From contig JAKVAR010000029.1 of the NCBI GenBank assembly GCA_022447585.1, positions 89,104 to 153,103 on the forward strand: a stretch of DNA of 64,000 nt. The letters are read 5' to 3'. The position numbers and the translations under genes are program-made. A model generated the notes under the pieces. The model ran no database searches and was not told the origin of the DNA. It saw only the letters and a list, made by a program, of their open reading frames with translations. The DNA is from Crocinitomicaceae bacterium. Lineage in GTDB: Bacteria; Bacteroidota; Bacteroidia; Flavobacteriales_D; Crocinitomicaceae. This document shows, piece by piece, positions 28,260-36,731 of the stretch (position 1 is its first letter; each line of letters begins with the position of its first letter).

Positions 28260-29216
28260 TTACAGTTGGACAACCTCAAATGTTGGGTACCCTTTTATAC
28301 CTGAATCGTTATAAAAATCAATAAAGTGCATCTTGTAATATATACCAGCAAACGTTTTCACAATGTATATTTTATTTGGATCTACAATATAGACAGCATT
28401 GTCATAATCATACGTTTTCCAGTTATAGCCTATGTAATTTAAATTACTCGAATAATTTGCAGAAACAGCATCATTATAATCGACTAATTCAAAAGACTTA
28501 TCCTCAATCAAAGCTGCTTGTGTTTCAAATCGATTCAATAAAACTCCAGTTACAACGTAAATTGTAGCTGGATCATTAAACAAGTGCGTGTATTGAGTAA
28601 ACATTAAATCCCATGAATCTTTGCTTGGAGCAATATCAACAACGCCATCATTAAATGAAAAATAAGTAAAACTTGTATTATCATCCTTGGTCACAATCAT
28701 TTCTTGAGCTATGACACTGGTTAAATCACCAACTTCAATTGTGAATGTGCTTGCAGTATAATCATTAATCATCAACTTTTTAAACCCCAAATGTGTCCCA
28801 GCACTATTGTATCCTAGATCAATTACATATGTCTTATCAACATTTGTCCAATCTCCAATAGCGGTAGAATCAAGGTTTCCAGTTTGTTTATCCCAATGCC
28901 AATCTAAACCAACATCAGATGTAATTTGATCAAAAGCTAAATCACTTCTATGCACTCCCATTCCTTTGGAAGTATTCAGAACAACATGCCAACCGTCATC
29001 ATTAGATTCAAAACCTAAATCCCAATCCGTTTTATCATTCGTTGAAATTACACTGTTCGTTTCTAAATCATAAAACAATTGATTTGCATAATCCTCCCCC
29101 ATTGGTATTTGCGAGACCTGACCTTCTCCAGCTTCATGCTTCGGAATAGGTATCTCATCCTTCTTACAAGAGATTAAACCAAATAATACACAAATAATAA
29201 TTACGCCAAATCTCAT
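28260..29216 (-). CDS. HmuY family heme-binding lipoprotein
   Basis: The 318-residue lipoprotein (GVIIICVLFGLISC, lipobox LISC) has the HmuY plan: a calyx start with GEDYANQLFYDLETNSVIST, the typical KTDWDLGFES, then repeated beta strands and late NRFETQAALIEDKSFEL. HmuY of Porphyromonas takes heme from host proteins and delivers it to the receptor HmuR. The gene lies 1 nt after the TonB receptor stop on the same strand, the HmuR-HmuY pairing. Heme as ligand is inference; some HmuY-like proteins have other ligands. Confidence 0.85.
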   Translation of the reverse strand: MRFGVIIICVLFGLISCKKDEIPIPKHEAGEGQVSQIPMGEDYANQLFYDLETNSVISTNDKTDWDLGFESNDDGWHVVLNTSKGMGVHRSDLAFDQITSDVGLDWHWDKQTGNLDSTAIGDWTNVDKTYVIDLGYNSAGTHLGFKKLMINDYTASTFTIEVGDLTSVIAQEMIVTKDDNTSFTYFSFNDGVVDIAPSKDSWDLMFTQYTHLFNDPATIYVVTGVLLNRFETQAALIEDKSFELVDYNDAVSANYSSNLNYIGYNWKTYDYDNAVYIVDPNKIYIVKTFAGIYYKMHFIDFYNDSGIKGYPTFEVVQL

Positions 29217-29217
29217 T

Positions 29218-31464
29218 TTAATTCTTTTTAAGTTTAAGCTTATAGATCATTGAAAAGAAAATTGAAGTTCCTTTACCTACATTAAAATTTCCAGCACTCG
29301 AATGAATTGCCTGAACTTGCCCCGTTACATTGACAGTTTGTACGTTTAGCACATTTTTAGCACCAATTGTTAGTACTAAATTACGATCCTTCAACAGCTG
29401 CGAAGAAAAACTAACATCTAAAATATTAAAACCGTCTTGTCGACTTTCTACAACCTCATCGTTTGAATTTAGTGAATAAGTTTGAAGGCGTCCATTAAAT
29501 TTATAGAACGTATTAAATGACAAACGCTTTTTGATGATATCAAACTCGGAATTGACTCCAATTTCAGGAGAGAAAAGATAGTTCGACGTTGAAGTTGAAT
29601 TACTTAAATAGTTAAACCTTCCAATATAAGCCAAATCAAGGGTTAAGCGTAATCTTTGTTGGCGAAAAACAAATTTCAATCTATTGGAGATCGAACTAAA
29701 TTCGCCAATATTTACATAAGAATAGCTACCATCTTCCTTAACAGCCAATGATATTAAATTTTCAATTTCATTATATGAACCATTCCATTCCATTTTATAC
29801 ATTCCATTGCTTTTCATACTTTTGATCCAATTCAAGTTTAGCGAATAATTCCAACTCGATTCTGGTTTTAAATTTGGATTTCCTGTTATATCGTGATTTA
29901 CATCAACAAAGTCCAAGTACATTTCTTTCATACTTGGAGCTCTAAAACCACGCGCGACAGAACCTCTAACTGAAATTCTTTTCACTCGATACAAAAGATT
30001 TAATGAAGGAATAAGTGGACTTTCAAAATTCGTGTTATAGGCGTATCTTAGTCCTGGTTTAACAATTAATGAATCTGTGATTTTCCAGTCTAGCGTAATA
30101 AAGCCAGCATAATCTCCCATATCCTGTTCTCCACTTTCAATGCGTCTTCCCCAACCTGTATAATTATACAAATCAACTCCGATCTGATAATCTAGCTTCT
30201 TATGCAATCGAGATATAAACTCCATTCGTGCCATGGTATTATCAAATCTTGAAGTATCCTGCGACCCATTTGACTCTGAAAGTAGTTGATCTAAAGACGT
30301 CAGATCTATGATATACGTATTCTTTTTTCTTTTAAAAAAATTGTGCGCTAGTAATAGCTTCAATTTACTCTTTCTAATCGTGAAATCATTCACGAAAGAA
30401 ACATCTAACCTTTGCGTATTATAATAATCATCAAAAGCCGTTTCATAATAAGGTGCCTTAGGCATCCCTCTATTCATAATTTCTTCATGAAAGTAGCTTC
30501 CCGATATACTTGACTGCCAATTCTTCATTCGAAAATCATACCTCACATTTCCAAAATACTGTTCCTTTGGCTTCCATGTTTTAACTCGATTGGAATCAGC
30601 AAGCCTTTCCTTTGGGAACTCAATAAAGGGGTCATTCGCAGACCAACCGTCAAAATAATTTCTCCCTCCATTTATACTTAAAGAATTTTTCCCTTTACTA
30701 AACGAAACCGTTCCATTCAAATTATAAACACCGCTGGACTCATAGAAAGGTGCTAAAATGATTTCAACACCTTGGCTCGTCTTTTTCTTGGTAATTATAT
30801 TGATTGTACCGGCCAAAGCATTTGTACCATAATTGACCGAAAGCGGCCCTTCAATAATTTCAATTCGTTCGACATTATTTAAGTTTACTTGACTTAAATC
30901 AATGTTTCCATTTTGACGACCTATAACTGGAACACCATCAATAAGTATTTTAATGTTTTGACCTGTAGCTCCTCCGATTTCCATTGAACTACCAAGTATG
31001 TTATCCTGAGAAATTCGAATATTGGTCTTATAGACTAATATCTCAGATAAGTTAACCGCCCCAGATTTTTGAATTTGTTCCGCCGTAATGACATCAATTT
31101 TTTGAACAGCCTTTTCCAGACTAGTAGCTTTTAATTGAGCCGTTACAACCATTTCTTCAATCTGCTGCAGCTTAATTAGACTGAATTTATTTGTTGACTG
31201 AAGCCATAAGGTGTCTGTGAATGGATAATAGCCAAGAGCATAGATCTTAACATATACTTTTTCCTCGAATTTAGAATAGAATCTTGACTTACCATTCCAA
31301 TCCGATATCGTGTTTTCAACTTGTGTTGAATCAATATAAGAAATAACAGAAACTTTTGCTTGGGCAACGGGATCTCCGGTTTCATCTTCAACAATTACAA
31401 TGTTTTGTGACCATATATTGGAAGAAACAACTAATAATACGATTACTAAAATTATTCTAGTCAT
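29218..31464 (-). CDS. TonB-dependent outer-membrane receptor (HmuR-like)
   Basis: The 748-residue protein has a signal peptide, an N-terminal carboxypeptidase-regulatory-like beta domain (residues ~20-95), a plug domain (~105-230, with LIDGVPVIG and ERIEIIEGPLSVNYG) and a 22-stranded barrel ending in IFFSMIYKLKLKKN. It would import a ligand energised by TonB. It overlaps the small Cys-containing gene upstream by 4 nt and abuts HmuY downstream, so the three form one operon. Length and plug fit the HmuR/siderophore receptor group rather than SusC. Confidence 0.92.
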   Translation of the reverse strand: MTRIILVIVLLVVSSNIWSQNIVIVEDETGDPVAQAKVSVISYIDSTQVENTISDWNGKSRFYSKFEEKVYVKIYALGYYPFTDTLWLQSTNKFSLIKLQQIEEMVVTAQLKATSLEKAVQKIDVITAEQIQKSGAVNLSEILVYKTNIRISQDNILGSSMEIGGATGQNIKILIDGVPVIGRQNGNIDLSQVNLNNVERIEIIEGPLSVNYGTNALAGTINIITKKKTSQGVEIILAPFYESSGVYNLNGTVSFSKGKNSLSINGGRNYFDGWSANDPFIEFPKERLADSNRVKTWKPKEQYFGNVRYDFRMKNWQSSISGSYFHEEIMNRGMPKAPYYETAFDDYYNTQRLDVSFVNDFTIRKSKLKLLLAHNFFKRKKNTYIIDLTSLDQLLSESNGSQDTSRFDNTMARMEFISRLHKKLDYQIGVDLYNYTGWGRRIESGEQDMGDYAGFITLDWKITDSLIVKPGLRYAYNTNFESPLIPSLNLLYRVKRISVRGSVARGFRAPSMKEMYLDFVDVNHDITGNPNLKPESSWNYSLNLNWIKSMKSNGMYKMEWNGSYNEIENLISLAVKEDGSYSYVNIGEFSSISNRLKFVFRQQRLRLTLDLAYIGRFNYLSNSTSTSNYLFSPEIGVNSEFDIIKKRLSFNTFYKFNGRLQTYSLNSNDEVVESRQDGFNILDVSFSSQLLKDRNLVLTIGAKNVLNVQTVNVTGQVQAIHSSAGNFNVGKGTSIFFSMIYKLKLKKN

Positions 31465-31781
31465 AGCTTTACGATATCATTAACATCTTTCATATATATT
31501 GCAATGTCTATCAATTCTAAAGACAATACTAACTCATCATAAGTTAGACATAAATATGTATTCTTCGTTAGTTTAATTTGCACTCCGATTGAAGGGTCAG
31601 AAAGATTGTGTGAAAACTCTAAATCCCTTTTCATTTTATTTAAGTTAAACTCTATTGTACTCAATTGATCATTTGACAGAAAACTAAGCACTCCATGCAA
31701 TTTCAAATGAAAACACTCACAATTGTAGCAATAACTAACACTCCCTACTTTATTTGTGTTTAACTCTAAAAACTCACTCAT
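31461..31781 (-). CDS. Small Cys-rich protein (DUF6686-like), diverged paralogue
   Basis: This 106-residue protein starts the TonB receptor-HmuY operon and overlaps the receptor start by 4 nt. It has the same layout as the two 108-residue copies: a cysteine cluster (SVSYCYNCECFHLKLHGVL), then a helical C-terminus (YDELVLSLELIDIAIYMKDV). Overall identity is low. The third occurrence of this family beside iron/heme genes in 11 kb makes a regulatory or metal-sensing part plausible. No signal peptide, so it is cytoplasmic. Confidence 0.7.
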   Translation of the reverse strand: MSEFLELNTNKVGSVSYCYNCECFHLKLHGVLSFLSNDQLSTIEFNLNKMKRDLEFSHNLSDPSIGVQIKLTKNTYLCLTYDELVLSLELIDIAIYMKDVNDIVKL

Positions 31782-31814
31782 TTATTACTTAATTAGATAC
31801 TAAATAAACCATTT

Positions 31815-31830
31815 TGAAATGACAATTTCA
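31815..31830. promoter_or_regulatory. Inverted repeat TGAAAT-N4-ATTTCA upstream of receptor operon
   Basis: A perfect 6-4-6 inverted repeat lies 34-49 nt upstream of the small Cys-protein start, in the receptor operon's promoter region. It differs from the ATACC-N8-GGTAT sites. It could be an operator, for example for a Fur-like protein, but such AT-rich repeats arise easily by chance. Confidence 0.3.
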
Positions 31831-31994
31831 TTTGTATTTGCATTGCACATATTCAAAAGAAAGAATCATATTTTCTAACTTTTACGCCTAACATTTTTTT
31901 AAACAAACACCTATTTGAATTTCGTAAATCCAACGTGTAATAACGACCTTACTACTGCACAATTCCAAAGCACTAATAGATACGTATTTGAAAA

Positions 31995-32033
31995 TCAAAA
32001 AAAGATTGTGGCTACTATAGTAGCCACAATCTT
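31995..32033 (-). terminator. Terminator of the HmuY/T9SS gene
   Basis: A perfect 32-bp palindrome (32002-32033) is followed on the minus strand by seven T residues (down to 31995). It lies about 120 nt after the stop of the T9SS-HmuY gene. Confidence 0.85.
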
Positions 32034-32155
32034 GATTTCTAAAGCTTTATCAGTGAATAACAAAAAACATTGACAAAAAGTGATAGATATTATTCCTTTT
32101 GCACTTCACATACATTTTTTAAGTAGACTTTTTTCGAATAACTTCACTCTGTTTT

Positions 32156-33352
32156 TTAATGCTTAATAATAATCTTTTCCACAGAAACGTTTCCAGCGTC
32201 ATCTTTTATGTGCATAAAATAGAATCCCTCGTCAAAATTTGAAACATTAATCATTGATTCTACTCCGGTATAAACCACTTGACCACTAGCATTAACAATG
32301 CTTAAAGAATTAATTGAGTAAACAGAACTAATATTCAATATGTTACTCGCAGGATTAGGGTAAACATCAACTGTTGCTCCCATGTATTCTGGAACACCTG
32401 CAGATTCAACTTTTTCTTTTGTGAAATTAACAACTCCCGTTGAAGAACCTTCGAAGCCTGTAAAAACTACTTTCCAAACATCGTCGTTTTCTAACTTAAC
32501 GAAGTAAGACAAATCTGCTACTATTTCGTAAGTAAATAAACTCATATTAAATGATTTCCAATCATAACCAATGGTATTAATCTCAGGTTCAAATGTAGCA
32601 TAAGTGCTTGTTGATACAGGTTGACTTTCAACCTTAGAAACTTCTACACTACTATTTTGCAAAACACCTGTCACAGAGCTAATATATCCTGGAGCTAATT
32701 CCAATACATAATTTGTAAAAACAACATCCCAATCTGAGCTTAAAGGTTCTCTATCTGTAATAGATTCAGTTAAAATATTGTAGTACACGAAGTTCTTTCC
32801 AACATAACTCGATTTACTAATAACTTCCACCACTTCATTTGAATTGTCTAATAAATCAAACTTTATACTGTAATCTCCTCCAGCTAAAGATTCAATAAGT
32901 AACTTTCTAAAAGTCCCGTTACTCAATTCCAAAACAAATATTCTCGAACCTTGAATCTGATGAGTAATCGTATTGTATTCACCCCATCCTAAGTCAGTTG
33001 CAGACATTGGGTCTCCAACTACGTTCAGCGCACCTAAAGACCAACTCTCGTAGTCATTAAGAGCAGTTTCCCAAGTGGTAGCCATCCCATTAGTATCAAC
33101 TGTTGTCCAATCTCCAACCACTCCAGGATAAACCCAAAGACTAGATCTCTTATTATTCAATCTCACCGCTGCACCGAAAGCATCCAAATCAAAGGCTAAA
33201 TCCCATGAATCTATTTGCTCACTTGCCACTTCTCCATTCTCGAAACTATAGTAAGACTCATTGGCATAACCTGCCCCTAGAGTAACTACATCTGCCGTTT
33301 GTGCCATAGACAAGGAGGACATCCCCAATACTATTGCTAGAATTTTTTTCAT
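32156..33352 (-). CDS. Secreted HmuY-like protein with T9SS sorting domain
   Basis: The 398-residue protein has a signal peptide (LAIVLGMSSLSMAQ) and a HmuY-like body (NESYYSFENGEVAS, IDSWDLAFDLDAFG; later TYATFEPEINTIGYDWKSF) similar to the lipoprotein at 28260-29216. The last ~75 residues are a type A sorting domain (VDVYPNPASNILNI ... FYFMHIKD ... KIIIKH). It would thus be exported by T9SS and attached to the cell surface or released, acting as an outer hemophore ahead of the lipoprotein and receptor. Two operator copies lie about 70-120 nt upstream. Confidence 0.85.
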   Translation of the reverse strand: MKKILAIVLGMSSLSMAQTADVVTLGAGYANESYYSFENGEVASEQIDSWDLAFDLDAFGAAVRLNNKRSSLWVYPGVVGDWTTVDTNGMATTWETALNDYESWSLGALNVVGDPMSATDLGWGEYNTITHQIQGSRIFVLELSNGTFRKLLIESLAGGDYSIKFDLLDNSNEVVEVISKSSYVGKNFVYYNILTESITDREPLSSDWDVVFTNYVLELAPGYISSVTGVLQNSSVEVSKVESQPVSTSTYATFEPEINTIGYDWKSFNMSLFTYEIVADLSYFVKLENDDVWKVVFTGFEGSSTGVVNFTKEKVESAGVPEYMGATVDVYPNPASNILNISSVYSINSLSIVNASGQVVYTGVESMINVSNFDEGFYFMHIKDDAGNVSVEKIIIKH

Positions 33353-33418
33353 CTTATTTTTATTTAGATTAATTATAAATAATTAACGCAAAAGTATATT
33401 GAGTAAAGGTACAAGTCA

Positions 33419-33468
33419 ATACCTCAAAACAGGTATTAAAGACGGCAACCATACCATGAAAAGGGTAT
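33419..33468. promoter_or_regulatory. Paired operator candidates ATACC-N8-GGTAT (sites b and c)
   Basis: Site b is 33419-33436 and site c 33451-33468; both are ATACC-N8-GGTAT. Their centres are 32 bp apart, about three helical turns, so two dimers could bind the same face of the DNA. They lie upstream of the secreted HmuY/T9SS gene on the minus strand and also upstream of the small plus-strand frame at 33530. Confidence 0.65.
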
Positions 33469-33529
33469 TTTACTCGAAAAACGGGAAAAACAAGCCTAAA
33501 TAAAAAATTCTAAGACTAGATTCGTAATT

Positions 33530-33748
33530 ATGTCTTTGTCTCCAAAAAAGAAAAAATGGATCGGTAGAATTGGAAAAATAACATTTTTATTTTTTCTAAT
33601 AAAAGGTCTAATATGGATATTAATCACTTTAGGAATTTACGCATCAACTCAATAAAAAAATCAAGGTGATAAAGCAAAGCAAGCATTAACAACAGTGGGA
33701 CATCAAGCAGCTTATTTAAAAAAAGAAATCGTTTCCACAATTAACTAA
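33530..33748 (+). pseudogene. Small membrane protein frame interrupted by one stop
   Basis: From the ATG at 33530 a 41-codon frame encodes a basic start and one transmembrane helix (MSLSPKKKKWIGRIGK then FLFFLIKGLIWILITLGIYA) and stops at 33653-33655. In the same frame the sequence continues as a coherent 30-codon amphipathic tail (KNQGDKAKQALTTVGHQAAY) to a stop at 33746-33748. A single TAA thus splits what looks like a ~72-residue single-helix protein. The short form could still be made. Confidence 0.5.
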
Positions 33749-33865
33749 ATAAAAATAGCTAACTTCGTTTTGCTAAACTATGTTACTCAGTCAGCTATGT
33801 GAATAGTTACTGCTTGAAAAAGCAGAATACATAAAGTAACCGATTGGCTTTAATAGTTAAATCAG

Positions 33866-33893
33866 AAAGGCCTCTGCGTTTGGAGAGGCCTTT
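33866..33893. terminator. Bidirectional hairpin terminator
   Basis: AAAGGCCTCT (33866-33875) and AGAGGCCTTT (33884-33893) make a 10-bp stem with an 8-nt loop, 5 nt past the end of the minus-strand decarboxylase. T-rich bases follow on both strands, though the runs are short. Confidence 0.7.
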
Positions 33894-33897
33894 GTTA

Positions 33898-35277
33898 TTA
33901 ATTCAACAATTCTGGATTTGCATCTACAAAATCTTCCATTACTCTAAAGAAATTTAGAATATCATCGGGTGAATTATTCGCATTAATTGTAACTAATCGA
34001 ATGAATTCATCTTTTCCAAATGCGCCAAAACCTACTACAGTAATTTTCCTCTCGTAAAGTGCAGTGCAAAGCTTATTCGCATCTATACCTTTATAATTAA
34101 AACAAATTGAAATCGAATCATCAAAACTATACAGAGTATAATCTGGATTATTACGCACGTATCTAAGTGCAACATCAGCAAGGGCGAATTGATGATCCAC
34201 AATCTTTTTGATCCCCTTGGTTCCAACAGACTTCCATAAGGTCCAAAACTTTAAAGCATCATTTCGACGACCGCACTGGAACGACGTTTTACCCAAATTA
34301 AAATCATCTCCATCCGTTTGATACAAATAATCTGCATCATTACTAAATGAGTTATGTAAATCTTTCTTATCCTTTACCAAAAGAATTGAGCATGTCATTG
34401 GAGTACCAAGCATCTTATGAGCGTTATAACTAAAAGAATCTGACCTCTCCATACCTTTCAATAAATGACGATATCGATCACTAAAAATAACTGATCCACA
34501 ATATGCACCATCAATATGCAACCACAGATCGTACTTCTCACAAATGTCAGCAATATGATTCACAGGATCAAAAGCACCAAGCACCGTTGTACCTGCCGTA
34601 CAATTAACGTAAATTGGGTCAAATCCATCGATGATATCTTGCTTTATCTGCTCTTCCAGCCTAGCCGGGATAAGTCTTCCAAATTCATCCGAATCAATGT
34701 ACCTTACATTATCTCTTCCAACACCTGAGAAACTAGCATTCTTAGCGTTAGAATAATGAGATTCTTTTGAAGTATAAACCGTCATTCGCTTTGATACGCC
34801 ATTCGAACGGACACTTAAATCGTGCCTATCTCTAGCCATAATCAAGGCCATATAGTTACTCATAGAACCTCCTGTCGGAAAAGTACCATTCGAACCCTCA
34901 CCATACCCGACCAAATCACATGATTTACGTATAATCTCTTGTTCAATACCCACCTGCGGGCCTGCAACCTTATATGTATACATGCTGTTATTTAGCATTA
35001 CTGCAAGTAAATCACCTACAATTGCTTTACCTTGTCTTCCTCCAAATAATTGATTGAAGAAAAGTTTGGTGGCAGTTTTTGGTGTTGCTGCCAAAACCTC
35101 TTTCATGGTTGACTTAAATTCATCATCCAATATAGGCTCTTCATTTAAATCTAAATCTAGCTTATTATATAATTCCGTCGCTGCTATTCGTTCGGCAACA
35201 GGTTGATCTGATTCTTCATTCAAGAGTCCTTCAACAAGTTCGTTGAAAAGATCTAAATCAGCTTTAATTAATGACAT
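33898..35277 (-). CDS. PLP-dependent decarboxylase, probable cysteine sulfinate decarboxylase
   Basis: The 459-residue enzyme belongs to group II PLP decarboxylases. The cofactor lysine is in SYNAHKMLGTP (about residue 287), preceded by WLHIDGAYCGS (PLP-binding Asp) and GTFPTGGSMSNYMALIMARD. The NxHKMxG form resembles animal glutamate and cysteine sulfinate decarboxylases. The gene begins 4 nt after a cysteine dioxygenase gene, whose product, cysteine sulfinate, would be its substrate. Together they would yield hypotaurine, a precursor of taurine. Glutamate or aspartate cannot be excluded as substrate from sequence alone. Confidence 0.85.
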   Translation of the reverse strand: MSLIKADLDLFNELVEGLLNEESDQPVAERIAATELYNKLDLDLNEEPILDDEFKSTMKEVLAATPKTATKLFFNQLFGGRQGKAIVGDLLAVMLNNSMYTYKVAGPQVGIEQEIIRKSCDLVGYGEGSNGTFPTGGSMSNYMALIMARDRHDLSVRSNGVSKRMTVYTSKESHYSNAKNASFSGVGRDNVRYIDSDEFGRLIPARLEEQIKQDIIDGFDPIYVNCTAGTTVLGAFDPVNHIADICEKYDLWLHIDGAYCGSVIFSDRYRHLLKGMERSDSFSYNAHKMLGTPMTCSILLVKDKKDLHNSFSNDADYLYQTDGDDFNLGKTSFQCGRRNDALKFWTLWKSVGTKGIKKIVDHQFALADVALRYVRNNPDYTLYSFDDSISICFNYKGIDANKLCTALYERKITVVGFGAFGKDEFIRLVTINANNSPDDILNFFRVMEDFVDANPELLN

Positions 35278-35281
35278 ACTG

Positions 35282-35854
35282 TTATTTGTTTATTTCGATT
35301 TTCGAATCGTAATTCATTTCTTTTAGTTCAAACTCTTCAATTGAGTCGTTGAAAACGTTACATGATTTAATTGGTTTTGCATAAAGATGTAATGAAAACC
35401 CTCTTATTTCACCAATATTTTGAAGACTATGAACCCCCATAAAATCGGTCATATAAGTAACGGTGCCATGCGAAACCTTAAGGCTTTGTGTTTCTTCCAG
35501 TCCCGACTCTGAGGTAGAATAAATAACCTCTTCAAACTCACTATTGATAAAATAAACCCAACACTCTTCTCCACCATGATCGTGAATTGGTGTTTTTTGA
35601 CCTGGCTCCCAACATAATAGAATTAGCTCAAACCTATCATTAATTTCGACACAGTTTCTTGTATACTTGTCAGAATTCCATGTAGCATAGTCAGCGACGT
35701 CTTCAGCGGTTAATTTCACACTTTTAGAAATCGAAACGAACTCTTCTATTGGTGCCTCTTTTAAAATCTCAACTAATTGAGTGAGACTGGTTAGGGGATC
35801 ATCAGTTAATGTTGGAATTTGATTTTGGGTTTGTTCTTGAGTAATAGAATTCAA
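35282..35854 (-). CDS. Cysteine dioxygenase
   Basis: This 190-residue cupin enzyme oxidises cysteine to cysteine sulfinic acid using Fe(II) and O2. Compared from memory with rat CDO, the substrate Arg is in KYTRNCV, the iron His pair in PIHDHGGEEC and the third His in GVHSLQN. The Cys in HDHGGEEC and the Tyr in SLHLYAKP occupy the positions of Cys93 and Tyr157, which form the cross-linked cofactor of animal enzymes; many bacterial CDOs have Gly at the Cys position. It is first in the operon with the PLP decarboxylase. Confidence 0.9.
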   Translation of the reverse strand: MNSITQEQTQNQIPTLTDDPLTSLTQLVEILKEAPIEEFVSISKSVKLTAEDVADYATWNSDKYTRNCVEINDRFELILLCWEPGQKTPIHDHGGEECWVYFINSEFEEVIYSTSESGLEETQSLKVSHGTVTYMTDFMGVHSLQNIGEIRGFSLHLYAKPIKSCNVFNDSIEEFELKEMNYDSKIEINK

Positions 35855-36077
35855 AATGATTCTCCTTTTATTTGTTCAAATATTGATTCAAATTTAAGGT
35901 GACTCCTTAAACCTCGCGCTGAAGTTATTTGACAAAACTAAATCAACGTCTGACTCCAAATTTAGTGAAAATCAATCAGTTTTATCTAAATTCTGCTCAA
36001 AAACGCTTAGATTAGGTCCTATTTACGTGAAATATTCAATGAATATCGGTAATTACCAATAAAAAGTAATTTAAGCT

Positions 36078-36731
36078 ATGAATGCAATCATTATTGGAGC
36101 AAGTGGATTAACTGGAAGTCTTTTATTAAGCTTACTTATCGAGGATGATAGGTATGACAAAATAAAAGTCATTTCGCGCTCTCCTCTAAAGGTTAAGCAC
36201 TCAAAAATCGAAGAAACTATTGTTGAATTCGATGCGCTTGAGAAGTATACTAAATCATTTGTAGGAGAGCATTTATTCTGTTGTATCGGAACTACAAAGA
36301 AGAAAACACCTAATCAAAGCGAATACAGAAAAATTGATATTGATATCCCTGTAAATGCCGCTAAAATCTGTAAAAAAAATGATATAAAAACACTTGTTGT
36401 AATTTCGGCGATTGGCGCGAACGCTAGTAGCTCATTTTTTTACAATAAGACGAAAGGCGAAATGGAAGATGGTATCTTAATACAAAAAATTCAACATACT
36501 ATTATAGTTCGCCCCTCATTAATCATAGGAGACAGGCAGGAACAGCGCCCTGCCGAAAAACTAGGGATTGTGCTTTTCAAAGCGCTACAATTTCTATTCA
36601 TCGGACCATTAAAAAAGTACAAAGCGATACAAGCTAGATCTATTGCAAAAAGTATGATATTTCTTGCTAACACCCCTCAAAACAAGAGTGTGTTTGAAAG
36701 CTCAGAACTTGAAAGGTTTTCTAAGAAATAA
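36078..36731 (+). CDS. NAD(P)-binding oxidoreductase (HTATIP2/atypical SDR type)
   Basis: The 217-residue protein has an N-terminal Rossmann motif, IIIGASGLTGSLLLSLL (GxSGxxG), then CCIGTTKKKTPN and VVISAIGANASSSFFYNKTKGEMED with a Tyr-x3-Lys arrangement, and late VRPSLIIGDR. This matches small atypical SDR proteins related to TIP30/HTATIP2. The substrate is unknown. It stands alone; a perfect GGTAATTACC palindrome at about 36049 lies just upstream and may or may not be regulatory. Confidence 0.8.
   Translation: MNAIIIGASGLTGSLLLSLLIEDDRYDKIKVISRSPLKVKHSKIEETIVEFDALEKYTKSFVGEHLFCCIGTTKKKTPNQSEYRKIDIDIPVNAAKICKKNDIKTLVVISAIGANASSSFFYNKTKGEMEDGILIQKIQHTIIVRPSLIIGDRQEQRPAEKLGIVLFKALQFLFIGPLKKYKAIQARSIAKSMIFLANTPQNKSVFESSELERFSKK

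Noticed and set aside
31815..31830. TGAAAT-N4-ATTTCA as a Fur box
   Set aside because: It does not fit the classical 19-bp Fur consensus; listed only as a low-confidence repeat.
36047..36060. Palindrome GGTAATTACC before the SDR-type gene as another copy of the heme-locus operator
   Set aside because: Arm order is reversed (GGTAA/TTACC) and there is no 8-nt spacer, so it is not the same motif; a 10-bp AT-centred palindrome is weak evidence alone.
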